Shown piece by piece: positions 11,566 through 25,984 of a stretch of 64,000 bases of DNA. The stretch is from Trifolium pratense (Eukaryota > Streptophyta > Magnoliopsida > Fabales > Fabaceae): positions 45,218,572 to 45,282,571 of the forward strand of contig NC_060059.1 in assembly GCF_020283565.1 (NCBI RefSeq), given 5' to 3'. The first letter of the stretch is position 1; each line of letters starts with the position of its first letter. Below the pieces are notes generated by a model, which had not been told where the DNA came from, ran no database searches, and worked only from the letters and a program-made list of their open reading frames with translations. Both the position numbers and the translations under genes were made by a program.

Positions 11566-12074
11566 GGGTTAAATATGTTTTTGGTCTTTATAATTTCTCA
11601 GAATTTTCATTTTAGTCTCTAAAGATATTTTTCACACTTTTTAGTCCCTGAAGTTTTTTCTGTCAATGTTTTTAGTCCCTACTTTTCATTCAACTCGTGC
11701 ATACAATTTTAAATTTAAATTTTTTTTCCTGCGGTCATATTTAGTACATTATATGAATATATGTTACAAAAGTAAATTTTTTTAACAAATGATGAATTAA
11801 ATATGAATTTTTAGTTTTTCGCACATAAAAAGTTCATAAATAATTCATCTCATGTTAAAAAGTTCAAATTTTATTTATCGGAGATGTTCTTATAATATTA
11901 TAAACATGAATACAAAAAATCATTAAAAAATGTGAAAGTATACACTACTTGAATAAAGAGCATGAACTAAAAACATTGACGCAAAAAACTTCAGGGACTA
12001 AAAAGTGTGGAAAAAAATTCACGGACTAAAATGAAAATTATAGGAAACTATAAGACCAAAAACATATTTAACCC
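11566..12074. mobile_element. MITE, family C, 9-bp target-site duplication
   Basis: 509 bp. The ends are GGGTTAAATATGTTTTTGGT and the inverted ACCAAAAACATATTTAACCC. An exact 9-bp duplication, AATAAATAA, flanks it (11557-11565 and 12075-12083). The arms contain the TTTTAGTCCCT-type motifs common in legume MULE-derived elements. It has no coding capacity. Confidence 0.88.
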
Positions 12075-12151
12075 AATAAATAAAATTATAAATGACATAA
12101 AAACAAAATTACGTCAGAAAAAAAATAATAAAAAAAGGTGACCACTTCTCT

Positions 12152-12940
12152 ACCCTCACATAAATTGATGGTATATACCATATGCTGACATGATACCAAT
12201 TAAATTAAGCCATATGTGTCCAAGTCAAACATTAATAATTTTTTACCAAAAAATAATTTTACTACTTTAATTTTAAAATAATTATATTTTAGGTTACCAC
12301 TTTTAATTAATTATATTTTAGGTTACTACTTTTAATTAATTATATTTTAGGTTACCCATATTCTTATCATTTAATAAAAAACATTTTTCACAAATCATAT
12401 TCATTTTTTCTTACGGATTCTTTTTTATCTTTTTCCGTAAGATCAAATTTGGAAGCCAGCGCTTCGTTTGTCGTCGCTGCTTCACTTGTGATCCTTGAAG
12501 ATCGCCGCTTTCTTAGGCTCCAGAATCACTTCTCCATCATCGGCCTATTCACAATTGTCTTTCATAATTTTGTTTCGACTACGTTTGTTTCAGAATCGGC
12601 TCATCTAGATAACATTGATTTTATTTTTTATTCTCTTGTATGTTTCTATTGAGAAGCGCCGGCGAAAATAATTGATCTTACGGAGAAATAAAAGATGAAT
12701 CCGTAAGAAAAAATGAATAGAATTTGTGAAAATTGTTTTTTAGTAAATGATAAGAATATGGGTAACCTAAAATATAATTTATTAAAAGTAGTAATCTAAA
12801 ATATAATTATTTGAAAATTAAAATAATCAAAATTACTTTTTGATAAAAAATTATTAATGTTTAACTTGGATATATATAGCTGAACTTAATTGATGTCTTA
12901 TTAGCATAAAACACCTACTTCAATTTATTTATGTGAGGGT
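12152..12940. mobile_element. Fold-back element, about 790 bp
   Basis: The outer arms begin ACCCTCACATAAAT and end TTTATGTGAGGGT. Both arms carry TTAATAATTTTTTA-like and TAGGTTACC motifs in inverted order. The left arm holds three tandem copies of a TTAATTATATTTTAGGTTAC unit (about 12280-12355). The inner loop has a CTTACGGATTC/GAATCCGTAAG pair. The 67-codon frame at 12449-12652 lies in the loop and shows no gene features. No clear target-site duplication was found. Confidence 0.65.
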
Positions 12941-12989
12941 TAATTAAAAAAAAACGAATAAAAAGAAAATCAAAGCTGCCCTATTTATT

Positions 12990-14168
12990 TTCCCCAAACT
13001 TAGTCCATTGAGTTCATTCATTCATTAACAATAACCATTTCAGTGAGTTTGGGGAAGATAGAAAACCCACCCAGGTAACCTTTCCAGCTTGAACCCTTCA
13101 TTTTCCGTTTTCTTTCACTTGACATTATTCACCTAACTAACTAACTAACTAACCACAACATTTAATTTCTTTCATTTTCTCACTTCACTAACTTCATTTC
13201 GCTCGCTTCTTCTTTCACCAGATCATTCTCTCTCAGAACCCTCGATAACGACATTGTTTCCTCTTCCTCCGATTTTACCCTAGGTCTATTTCTCTTCATT
13301 GTTTTCTTCTTTTTACCATCAAATATAGTGTGTGTTTTTATATATTATTTCTTTGCTATGTATGTGCTTTTGGGTTTTCATTTGGTAAAATGAAATCAAT
13401 GTCTTCTTTTTCCGATTCTTTCATTGCATGTTATTTCTTTCTTTCTATCGCTGTAAGTAAGCAAGTGCATGCATAAACAGAAGTGATTTCTTTTACAAAT
13501 TATCCTTTTTCAAAGTTGAACGAACTCATTTATGTAATGTTGTTTATTTTTCACTTTTAATTTCAAGAATATAAAGATTAGGGTGACTCACTGGCTGACA
13601 AGTTAAATTACTCCTTTTTGATTCCCTCTCATCATCATGATTTTGGATGCTTTTTAGTAAGGGTTTTTGTTCTATTTCTTAATCATTGAAGGTTTTAGGG
13701 TTGACTTATTTTTGAGCTTATACAAGTATTAACATAAAAGCTTATGTTATTAGCACAAGTTATTTTTCATAAAGCTGAAAAATAAGCTAATCCAAATGGG
13801 ATGGTGTGAAAAATAAATGAACAAATTATATTCATTGTTTCTTACAGATGGGCCCTTATTAAATATGATATAAAGCTAATAGGTTTTTGTAGTTGTAGTA
13901 GATACATCAAAATGCATACATTTTTCTGTTGTTTAATTCATTTTATTAATTCTTGTCTAGGGTTTTGTTTAATGAGATATCTGTGTTTTCAGTGCTTTTT
14001 TCCTTCCAGGTTACTGAAATGTTGGGTAATAACTGATTTTTTCGTTTTATTATTACAACAATGTTTAGGTCTTCTTGCTCAATTACTCATAAATCATCAT
14101 ATGGTGTATTTGTTTCTATCTTTTACATTTGGCTGTTTGTAGCAAAAGTAACTGTTGGTTGGTTAAAA
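12990..14168 (+). promoter_or_regulatory. 5' leader and leader intron of the SUVR2-like gene
   Basis: Pyrimidine-rich leader-like sequence spans about 13020-13283. A donor (GT after CCCTAG, about 13284) and an acceptor (AG at 14141-14142) suggest an 860-bp intron in the 5' UTR, with 26 untranslated bases before the ATG at 14169. Transcription start and intron are inferred, not shown. Confidence 0.5.
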
Positions 14169-14464
14169 ATGGCGCCAAGGCCAAATCCAAAAATAGCAGC
14201 GGCCTTAACTGCAATGGGAGCTCTTGGGATTGATGAAGCAAAAGTAAAATCGGTGTTAAAAAAGCTCCTCAAATTGTATGATAAAAATTGGGAACTTATC
14301 GAGGAAGAGAACTACAGAGCTCTTCTGGATGCTATATTTGAAGAAGGCGATAATTTTGAGGTGTTTTTCTCACTTTATTTTCTACCTGCTCTCACCTGTG
14401 GCTGCACACACACGGACTCTCTCTCTCTCTCTCTCTCTCTGTGTATGTGTGTGTGCGCACGCGC

Positions 14465-14499
<35 letters not shown>

Positions 14500-17400
14500 T
14501 TTTCTGTGAACTTACTTCTATTTTCGGGTTTTATTTGGCAGGAGCCAGAACAGCAAAACAAAAACAAGAGAGTTATTAATGTACATAACATTCATCATTC
14601 TTTGTTGGCAAGTTATCTGCATTACTTTATTAATTTTATGTCTATAGCTGCTGAAAATGTATTCTGCTTTTTCATACAACTAGGAAGAAGAGACGGAGGC
14701 TGAAAAAGCTCCGATAAATGGTGAATCTGCTCGACCTTTGAAAAGATTGAGATTAAGAGGAGAGAACAATTCCCCTAGTTCAGCTTCTTCCCCATCAAAG
14801 AAGCCTCACATAGAAAATGCCAATGCACTTCAGGGATGCTCTGCACAGCAGTCTCAAAACAAAGCAGTGTCATCTGAGGAAAATGTGAGGATTGCAGGAC
14901 GTCCAAGTCCTATACGGAATACCAGTTCTGACAGGGGAAAGCAACCTGCATTGCCTCAAGTTTCTCTTGGAGGGAGAAGACATGTATCTGAAAGAGCATC
15001 TCCATCTAAACATCCAACAGTTGAACCTGGAAAGTTTCTGTTACCAAGCTACCAAACGCCTCATGCTTATACAATGACGGAACCTAAACCGGAGCCTGTT
15101 GATGAAGCTGATTATGAGGTTCCCATTGCAATGGTTGCCCCTGGTATTCAATGAACTATAGCTTAATATCAATATATTTTTTTTGGCATCTTAGTTGTGA
15201 TTGGCATGTTTGGATTATAGTTTGCAAACTTTGATTTTACTCGTCAGAAAAGTAACTTTGTTTTGCTTCTTTTCAAAACATGTTTTGTGATTCAAACTTA
15301 TGTTCCCACCCACCCACCCACCTAGGTTTTGCTAACTGTATTATTTGTGGATGGAACTATGTCTTTGGGGGTCTTAACTCAACCTTACAAAACCGGCCTG
15401 TAAAGTGATGATTGCCTCTAGTTTATAAACACTTAGTCAGGCCATATCACAACCGATGTGGGACTTCTTAACACCCCCGCTCGCGCCAAGCGCTATGAGC
15501 TTGAGGCGCGGATATGAATGGTGGAGGGCCCGATCAGAAACCTGATTGCAGGCGGCCCGATGAAGTGGCCCAGCAAATCGTGGAGCAAATCGTGGATAGG
15601 CTCTGATACCATCTTAAAATTGAGTATTGGGCCTAACTCAACCTTACAAAACCGGCTTGTAAAGTGAGAATTGCCTCTAGTTTATAAACACTTAGTCAGA
15701 CCATATCGCAACCGATGCGAGACTTCTTAACAGGGGGTGCAGGCTACAATCCAAACTTGGCCATCTTTTATTCAAACCAATAGTAAGTACTGTGTATGGT
15801 TGCTAGATGTAAACATTTTCTTACAAAATACAGGATTTTACTGTCACAGTACTTGAAAAGAATAAAGTCAATGCACATTTATTTATTAGTTTAACTGATT
15901 TTGACCATATCCCATTGCATAATTGTATCATGTTGTCAACTGAAAATTTATAGAAGTGAGGCACGTTGTTCATATACACTATTTTCCATAAACAATATGC
16001 AAGTGTTTGCTGATTTATGAGTTTCTAGAATGTTTGCATAATATACTCTCCGGTGGGAACTGCTTGTATTTTAGGAGTCAGTGTTTGGTCTCTGAATCTG
16101 TCTAATTTCATTTATTTTTCTTTTTCATTATTGTTTTGCCACTTTTAATTTAATTCTTTTGTTGCCAATTAACATTCATCTTTTAAAGTTTTTTATTTTT
16201 ATTTTTAAATGAAGAACCATCAAGTTTAAGGCACTCGTCAATGAAGAATGGCATTACTAGAAAGCAGCAAGGTGGCAATGTCTCTATGACGTCATCAAAT
16301 CACAACACAAATAAAGAAGGGGCTTCTGATGTTGTGATAGCCTCTTCAGCTCAGGGAGAAGTTAAACTTTCTCTGAGCTGCAGCTCAGCACTTCAGGGAC
16401 CAAATTTTCGCATGCCTACTCAGGAACAACTTCTAAAGATGATGGAGGATAAATGTCTGCGATCATATAAAATTACTGACCCAACTTTTTCGGCCACAAA
16501 AATGTTGAGAGATATATGTGATTGCGTGTTGGAATTTACTACTGATTCAAATGATGATTCACAAGAAGGTTCTAGGACAAGATCAAGCATTGATGTGTCA
16601 AAGGAATTAGATGTTAATGGCACTGCCGGCATTGGGGGCAGTAAGGATTTGGACACAGGTTCTCACTCATCAAATGGATCACTCCAAGTTAATTCTTTTT
16701 CTGCCTTGGTTTCACCTCGAGGCCCCTTTTTGCCAGCCCATCAGAGTAGTTTGGATGATGCTGTACTAGTTTCTATGATGGACAAGACAGATGATATTCC
16801 ACAAAGTGATGTTAGATTGCAGCCGGAGGATCCCATGTCTACAAATTCACTCAGTTTAGTGGTTGTTCCAAATCATCAGCTTACAGCAGATGATATAAGG
16901 TCTTTTCATGACGTTAACGACCTTACAAAAGGAGAAGAGAATAATCAAATTTCATGGGTGAATGAAACTACTGATGATTTCCCACCACCTTTCAGCTACA
17001 TACCCCAAAACCTTGTGTTCCAAGATGCATGTGTCAAAATTTCTTTATCTCGTATTGGGGCCAAGGACTGCTGTTCCTGTATCGGAAGTTGTATCTTGTC
17101 AACAAATTGTGCCTGTATAGATAAAACTGGGGGCGGATTTGCATATACTGCTCGAGGCCTAATGAAGGAAGAATTTTTGGAAGAGTGCATTGCTATTAGT
17201 CACAACCCTCAACAACATTGCTTTTATTGCCAAGATTGTCCACTTGAAAGGTCCAAGAATGATGGTTGTTTGGAACCGTGTAAAGGACACCTGAAGAGAA
17301 AGTTTATTAAAGAATGTTGGAGCAAATGTGGCTGTGGGAAACAATGTGCCAACCGCGTTATCCAGCGAGGAGTAGCATACAACTTGCAGGTGAGTGTTCA

Positions 17401-19651
17401 AGTAATTTGTATTAAGATGTTCTTATGCATTGTATTTATAGTGTATAATGGTTTCTCTGATGAATATTTTAAACTTAGGTATTTTTCACTTCCGAAGGAA
17501 AAGGATGGGGACTTCGTACCCTAGAGGACCTGCCAAAAGGAGCATTTGTGTGTGAATTTGTTGGAGAAATTTTAACTATTAAAGAGTTGCATGAGAGGAA
17601 TATGAAATGCGCTGAAAATGGTAAATCTACACACCCAATTCTACTGGATGCGGATTGGGTTTCAGGATTTGTGAAGGACGAAGAAGCTCTATGCATAGAT
17701 GCAGCGTCCTTTGGCAACATTGCTAGATTTATCAATCACAGGTATTGAATTTCTTACCTATTGTTTCAAGTTTGACACCTTAAAATTCAAGCTAGGGAAA
17801 ATAAAGAAACAATAATTAAGTGAACCATGGGACTGGAAAAGTTGAAATTCTGCTGCTCTAACCTTGATTGCCATGTTTTAAACAGCAAAGCTTACTTGCT
17901 GTTTGCAAGTTATATGGAATAAATATTGGTTTTATCTTAAAAACTGACATTCATTACTTGGTTGCACTTTCCATTGATATTTGAAAATGATTCAGAGCCT
18001 TTTCTCACTAGGTTAGTCTGCAACATTCATCATCAAACTATGCTTTAAGTGACCTATAACGAATCATATATAATGATAGACCATTTAATATTAATTCTTT
18101 TAATGGTTTGAACTACAGTTTTCCTTGATCTCTCCCTACTCCAAACTGTTGGAATATCCTCCTCGGTCTGATTTACCTTCCATTTCCTTATCTTGCCTCG
18201 CATAACTGTTTGTCTATTGCAATTGCAATATTCCTATCTCTATAAAACTGGGCTTACTTTCTTGTATGCTCTTTAAGTATTATTACTTCTCTCATAGCCG
18301 TGCAGTAAAATCTAACTAGTTATACTTATAGAGACAAAATATTGTTAACTGCATATGAAAGGATCTTTCTTTGTTTCATTCACATGCTTCTAATGTATAG
18401 ATACTCGTGACTGTATTATGTTAACTCTTGACTTCTGCCAAACAGCGCCTCGGCAAATATTTGAATGTTATTTGGTAATTTAGAATATTCTGTAACAACT
18501 CTATTTAATTTTCCAGATGTTCTGATGCAAATTTGGTTGAAATCCCAATTCAAATGGAGTGTCCAGATCGTTACTACCATCATGTGAGGAGATACTTTAA
18601 GTCCGAAAAGCTGTTTTACTTACCTTTTGTTGTTACTCTAAACTGTCTAGCAATTTTGCTTACCAATGCTTTTGATGTTTTAAAATTTGCAGTTTGCCCT
18701 TTTCACTACCAGAAAAATAGCTGCACAGGAAGAGCTCACTTGGGTAAGTTTTACTATGTACTATGGTTTTTTGTGAATGGTCCTACATTGCATAAAATAT
18801 TCAGTTTATGGTGCTTATTAATTACTATCTTTTTTCAAGTAGTGAACAACTTAGATTAATAATTAACACGGTTAAGATAATTTATTTATAGTTGAAGTTA
18901 TTTTCTAGTTTTTCATGGCTACGTAATTGACAAAGCTATGTACATTGGTTGGTTGACGGACTATTTAGTAAGGTTATACTGAGAAGTGCCTATTCATTTT
19001 TGTAGTTCTTCAAATCATTTCATTAATCTAGAATGTTTTTTTTTCTGAATAGAAGCTTATATTTATGGTGTTTCTGCAGGACTATGGCATTGACTTTGAT
19101 GACCATGATCAACCTGTTAAACTGTTTCAGTGCAAATGTGGCAGCAAGTTCTGCAGGAATATGAAGCGATCAAACAGTAGGTTCAATTTCTCGCTTATGG
19201 ATAGTGTTTTTTCTTTAACTTTTATCCCTAAAAGAGTGGTCCGTATCTTTTCTCTGGATGCTGTTAATTTCAATGCTACAGCCTTCTCTAATTTGTTGCT
19301 GATTTTTGTTTTGCATTGTGTACTTCAAGTTTCAGCCAGAATGATCATTATTCATTAAGCTTTCCGCATTCTACGTAATCTTTTGCTGGATTGATAGTTG
19401 TTGAAAAGGCCCCCATTATCCCATATCACATTGGATGTTTTAATTTTTATTTTATTTTTAAAATTTAATTTACTTTGTTGTAGAAATTGGGAGGCAACTT
19501 ATTGGCTTTTTGGAGTGTATAATAATGCGCATAGAGCTTATGCTCTGATTGGTTTCATTTCATTGCTTAGCAAACTTATATTTGATTTCGGCGGAACTCT
19601 TTTCTTTTTTCTGATGCAGGATCAACTAGATCTGCGTTAATTGCTGGATGA
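14169..19651 (+). CDS. SUVR2: Histone-lysine N-methyltransferase, SUVR2-like
   Basis: Nine coding exons: 14169-14360, 14542-14580, 14684-15143, 16215-17389, 17479-17741, 18517-18583, 18693-18743, 19080-19176, 19620-19651, giving 791 residues with consistent phases. Residues 1-64 form the plant WIYLD domain of SUVR proteins (KIAAALTAMGALGIDEAKVK). Then comes a low-complexity linker with basic LKRLRLR. A Cys-rich pre-SET region (about 505-620, CCSCIGSCIL to CGCGKQC) precedes SET from about 623 (EGKGWGLRTLEDLPKGAFVC). The S-adenosylmethionine/catalytic NHR-C is at 708-711, the DYGIDFDD region at 750-757 and the post-SET CKCGSKFC at 767-774, so all key motifs are intact. Arabidopsis SUVR2 acts in the nucleus in transcriptional silencing linked to RNA-directed DNA methylation. 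Choosing SUVR2 over SUVR1/4 rests on length and linker and is less certain than the family. Intron 3 hosts a TRIM. Confidence 0.88.
14417..14496. repeat. Compound CT/GT/AT microsatellite
   Basis: A CT run (14417-14440), a GT/GC-rich run, then an AT run (14467-14496) lie in the first coding intron of the SUVR2-like gene. The spurious frames here encode alternating dipeptides only. Confidence 0.95.
15370..15732 (-). mobile_element. TRIM-type miniature LTR element in SUVR2 intron
   Basis: Two roughly 105-112-bp terminal repeats (about 15370-15473 and 15621-15732) share AACTCAACCTTACAAAACCG and CACTTAGTCAG. On the minus strand the first LTR is followed at once by TGGTATCAGAGCC, the complement of initiator tRNA-Met, i.e. 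a primer-binding site. The internal part is only about 150 bp and non-coding, which defines a TRIM. GGGGG runs flank both ends and may be the target duplication; the left LTR's first bases are eroded. A better-preserved copy is at 28425-28771. Confidence 0.82.
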
Positions 19652-19775
19652 TAGACATGCTGCGTTAAACCATTTTGTGGTCTCATCCAGGCCCTGGATG
19701 AGTGTAGTAACAAGACCCAGCCTACTTCAGTGATGCGTTTTTTGGTTTTTCTTTTTGGGAACTTAACGTTTGTGG

Positions 19776-20461
19776 GTGAGCAAACGTTACTCTGTACAGT
19801 TTTGTGGGCAGTATTGTCCACAGAAAGACCAGTGAATTAACTGTCATTTTGGTCCTTAGTTAAGATACTCTTTATCTTCAGTTTGGTTTCCAACTATAAT
19901 GATATCAAAGTGGTTGTTCAATGCTATTTCGTTTTGGTACATAGATGTCAATTTTCATATGATACATCAAATTGACGTTGAAGGATACTTTTGATACTTT
20001 TGATGAAAGTTGGATATTTGCAACTGCTGTATTTGCAAGGGCTTTGTAACCTTCGTTGGAATTGACTTTCTATTATGTTTATGTTTTATTGGTTTTGAAC
20101 TCGTAAATGTTTATGTTTATTGTGAGCAAACGTTACTCTGTACAGTTTTGTGGGCAGTATTGTCCACAGAAAGACCAATGAATTAACTGTCATTTTGGTC
20201 CTTAGTTAAGATACTCGTATCTTCAGTTTGGTTTCCAGCTATAATGATATCAAAGTGGTTGTTCAATGCTATTTCGTTTTGGTACATAGATGTCAATTTT
20301 CACATGATACATCAAATTGACGTTGAAGGATACTTTTGATGAAAGTTGGATATTTGCAACTGCTGTATTTGCAAGGGCTTTGTAATCTTCGTTGCAATTG
20401 ACTTTCTATTATGTTTATGTTTTATTGGTTTTGAACTCGTAAATGTTTATGTTTATTGTGA
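19776..20461. repeat. 346-bp tandem duplication downstream of SUVR2
   Basis: A block starting GTGAGCAAACGTTACTCTGT at 19776 restarts at 20122 with high identity. The first copy overlaps the likely 3' UTR. The main difference is an extra ATACTTTTGA unit in copy 1. No coding content was seen. 20462-20714 is unassigned spacer. Confidence 0.9.
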
Positions 20462-20714
20462 TACCTAGCATTTATAATCGGATACAACATAAATTATCGT
20501 TGGAAGCATCATCTGATTTGAGCTGTGATTGGGAGAACTAGAGAAGAAATATTGGTTGAGTTACAGAAGCTGCAAAGCTTGGTGCTAATGTACAAATGGA
20601 TAAAACCCCCCAAGTGAAAATTGTTAATCTGAGTAAAAGTATGCTGTATACTTGCATTATTTCTATTACACTCTTACATCAGCACAGAACTATAGTATGA
20701 AAGATAATAGTTCA

Positions 20715-22161
20715 CTATTTGACAAACACTGGTTTAGATGGTGAAGATAGGGATTCCCTGCCATGAGGCCTGAAAAGAATTTCATGCTCTGAAGTTGAAG
20801 GCATGATTGGTCTAATGCTCCCTGGATTGAGAGGAAAAAGTGTTTTGTAGTAACCATCCATAATTTCTTGAAAATTACAAGTATCTGCGACTTTGGGAAT
20901 CTGTCCGAGACACAAAACACATACTTATCTTGGTAAATGAACAACACAAATGATATATGATAGATAAACCAAAACATTTTTTTAGCAAAACAAGCACCTG
21001 ATAAATGTCACGCATGTAGGCATGTAGATTGGTATACTCATACAACTTCTTCTTGGTGCATTTAAACAGAACATTGTAAGCAATATCAAACCGAATCAAA
21101 GTAGTAAACAAACATATATCAACAAGTGTTAGCTTGTCTCCACACAAGTAGCGCGAATTCGACAAGTGATTCTCCAACTCATCTAGTGTACTAAACAACT
21201 CGTTCACTGCTCTATCGTATGCTTCTTGGCTCTGCGCAAATCCACACCTAAAATACAAATTGCAAATATACCTGATTTAGTAATCAATGAATGAGTCTGT
21301 CTGAGTCTCTCTTAGGACCGGATACAAAAAAATAATCAATGAACAAGTCTCAATTTCTCATTCTTCTTACCTATAAACACCATTGTTCACATTTGGATAT
21401 ATCACTTGATACCATTCTTCAATCTTATCCTTTAATTGAGGTGGTGAAAGATCCAACTCCGGGTTACGAGCCAACCCATTTAACCCAGAATTGAAAATTT
21501 GAATTATATCATAACTTTCATTACAGATAACATCTTTGGAGTCTTTGTTCCACAACATTGGCACTGTTGATCTTCCATCATACCCACCACTTCGAAGCCT
21601 ATAAACTTCCTTCAAAGTCTTGCAACCATTTGCTTTATCCAAACTCGGATTGATTACCCGACCCGTATTCACACCGACCCGTTTGAATTCCCACGACCCG
21701 TCGTTGCCTGGAGACGCAACTGACACCGGCACAGCGTCTTCTAATCCTTTGAGTGCACGTACTATGAGAGTACGGTGGGCCCACGGGCATGGCAGGCCGA
21801 CGTAGAGATGGAGGCCATTCGGTGAAGGAGGACCAGAGAATCGGAATTTAGAAGCGGGTCTGGAGTATCCGCCGGTGGGGTCAGAGGGAGCGAGCTGAGA
21901 CATCATGAGATGCCACGTGGAGTTCCATGCGGTGCGTACGGTGGTTACGACAAGTCCTGGAGGGAGGGACCGGCCCCATAGAAGGTTGGTTACGGTACTT
22001 AGTAGGGAAGAGGAGTTAATATTAGAATTGTTTTTGTTGTTGTCGAGTGACATGCTCAGGCGATGACGGATAGAGTGGTTTACGGTGAGTCTCCGAGTGG
22101 TTGTCGGAGGAATGGCGACGAGGTGATGAGAGGAAGAGGTAGAAGCGCACAACAACGACAT
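20715..22161 (-). CDS. Glutathionyl-hydroquinone reductase, plastid-targeted (YqjG/ECM4-type GST)
   Basis: Three exons on the minus strand: 22161-21371, 21247-20998, 20900-20715, giving 408 residues with phases agreeing. The first ATG is at 22161. The N-terminal about 60 residues are rich in Ser/Thr/Arg/Asn and poor in acidic residues, like a chloroplast transit peptide. The thioredoxin-fold domain carries GLPCPWAHR with Cys125, the conserved CPWA catalytic cysteine of glutathionyl-hydroquinone reductases. These enzymes reduce glutathionyl-(hydro)quinones using a second glutathione. NESYDIIQIFN and an all-helical GST C-terminal domain (YLCGDKLTLVDICLFTTLIR) follow. The C-terminus RPIMPSTSEHEILFRPHGRE also fits the family. 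Nothing is disrupted. Targeting is inferred. Confidence 0.9.
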
Positions 22162-22451
22162 TGTTTGTGCCACGTGAAGTTTCTTTTTTTTTTTTATTCA
22201 TTTGTTTTGACATATAAAAGTTGAATTTGACAAATGAATTGATTTAAGTGGTAAGAGTTTTAGTCATTTTTACGTGGTTCGATTTATGATTCATGCTATG
22301 GAGAAAATTAGGTTGGGTGGGTAAACCCACCTTGTATATCTTAGATTAGTCATCGCTAACGATGATGAAAACTTTACACCGAAATCATGATAACTCAGAA
22401 GAAAAAAAGTTAGGACAAATTACACAAACCACTCTTAAAATATGTTAAGTT

Positions 22452-22642
22452 CTTTTTCTTTTTTTTTTACTCGGTATCCGACCTTAGGGCTGACTAATCC
22501 GAGGGGACCAATCCCACTGCCCACATGTGGGGGCCATTTTAAGACTGAGTTTTTTGCTCTTTATGGACTAGCCCACCGAAATTGGCATAAGAGATAATCG
22601 AACCTGAGAACTTGAGATGAGCATACTCCAAAGACCCAACCC
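22452..22642 (-). mobile_element. SINE (tRNA-derived retroposon)
   Basis: On the minus strand it contains a box-B-like GGTTCGATTAT and ends GGTCGGATACCGAGT plus an A-rich tail (the plus-strand T-run near 22452-22470). Direct repeats AATATGTTAAGTT (22439-22451 and 22643-22655) are a 13-bp target-site duplication, as expected for LINE-mobilised SINEs. It lies about 290 bp upstream of the reductase start. The rest of 22162-22935 shows nothing else identifiable. Confidence 0.75.
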
Positions 22643-22935
22643 AATATGTTAAGTTTCTAACTTATTGCACCGTTACCCTCTAGTTATCTTATGTTTACAA
22701 AAACACTGACTTGACCATTAATTTTGACGTTAACTATGATGAATTTGAGGCTCAAACTGATATGAACCATGAGGCCCATACAATTGAGACTTAACCGTAA
22801 GAGAGGATAACTGAAATAAGAGTAACTCATTGCAATTGAAGTTTGCGATATTTTAGGGGGCGCGTGAGAAATGATGTGGCGCAAAAAGAGAAACTCTAGA
22901 ACATAAGAAAAGGATGAATACAATAAGGTGTAAAA

Positions 22936-22980
22936 GGCCCAACCCAAATAAAACCCCTAAACCTGAAAAAAAACCCTACT
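22936..22980 (+). promoter_or_regulatory. Site II and telo-box-like promoter motifs of RPL23
   Basis: GGCCCA (22936-22941, reverse of TGGGCC, site II type) is followed by two telo-box-like ACCCTA/CCCCTAAACC stretches (22951-22963 and 22971-22978), 60-100 bp before the ATG. This combination is characteristic of plant ribosomal-protein promoters (general knowledge). Function is inferred. Confidence 0.5.
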
Positions 22981-23041
22981 TCCCTTTGCATATATAAACA
23001 AACAAACTAGTGAAAAGTGTCTCGGCAGAGAGAGGGCAACC

Positions 23042-25208
<2,167 letters not shown>

Positions 25209-25984
25209 GTGGAAATTCTGATTCTTGCAAGTGCTACCTAAGGGGGGATTTTAATTTAAGACTAGCCTATGTTTATTTTTCTATGTTAAGTTTTCTGAGA
25301 TTTTGTTTATGGCCCAATTTTATCAACATTTTGTCGTTCCTTGAATTTTTGTCAATTATCTTCTTTTTTGAATATATTGTATCACCATTTTGTTGTTCAT
25401 TGACTTATCTACAATTATCTCCTTTCTGGATTCAGTTTTAGCTGTTATTTGTACTTTTTACATTAGTCTATACAAATTACTTTTTTTGCACAAATTTCAT
25501 CCATGTTTTGCTGTAGTTTTTTTGTTTTTTTAGGTTTTTGCTTTAGGTTTTGTACACAAGTTAGGGAGTCGGGCTTTTGAATCCGGTTGTGACCTCTACC
25601 AATCACATGCAATATTATTTTTCAAAAATATAAAATCAACAATATAATCGGCCCTTGTAACATAATTAAGCTAAGCTGGTTAGAAAAGCAATGGGCCTCA
25701 ACAGATAAAGAAAATGTAACAGAATATAGGGTCATTTGTATCTGCATGTGCACTCCATGATATTCTACTATCATTGTTCTATAAGCTCTTATTATTTCAT
25801 GGGATTTTCATTGACTAATTGCAATTAGTGGTCGAGAGTGAAAGGAAATCAATTTGACAATCTATACTGGTTTTTATGAGTTATGATATGCAAGTTGATT
25901 ATAATAAATTTTGAATGTCATAATTTTCTCACTAAATTATGTTCTCTACTCATTTTTTTGTTGGTACAAGATCTCTACTGATTT
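25209..25984. other. RPL23 3' flank and spacer
   Basis: T-rich 3' UTR-like sequence runs to about 25550. The rest is spacer with no gene or repeat that I recognise. Confidence 0.4.

Noticed and set aside
12449..12652. 67-codon frame in the loop of a fold-back element
   Set aside because: It lies within inverted-repeat DNA, with no domain and no splice or start context.
14738..14760. Separate gene starting at the internal ATG MKRLRLRGENN
   Set aside because: It is the linker of SUVR2, in phase with the WIYLD exons through exon 3 beginning at 14684.
17395..17524. Extension of SUVR2 exon 4 through intron sequence
   Set aside because: A good GT donor at 17390 and an AG acceptor at 17477-17478 join the pre-SET and SET regions in phase; the read-through residues match no SET protein.
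22159..22173. Upstream GTG-initiated start for the hydroquinone reductase
   Set aside because: The longer frame needs a GTG start; the first ATG, at 22161, gives a normal transit-peptide-like N-terminus.
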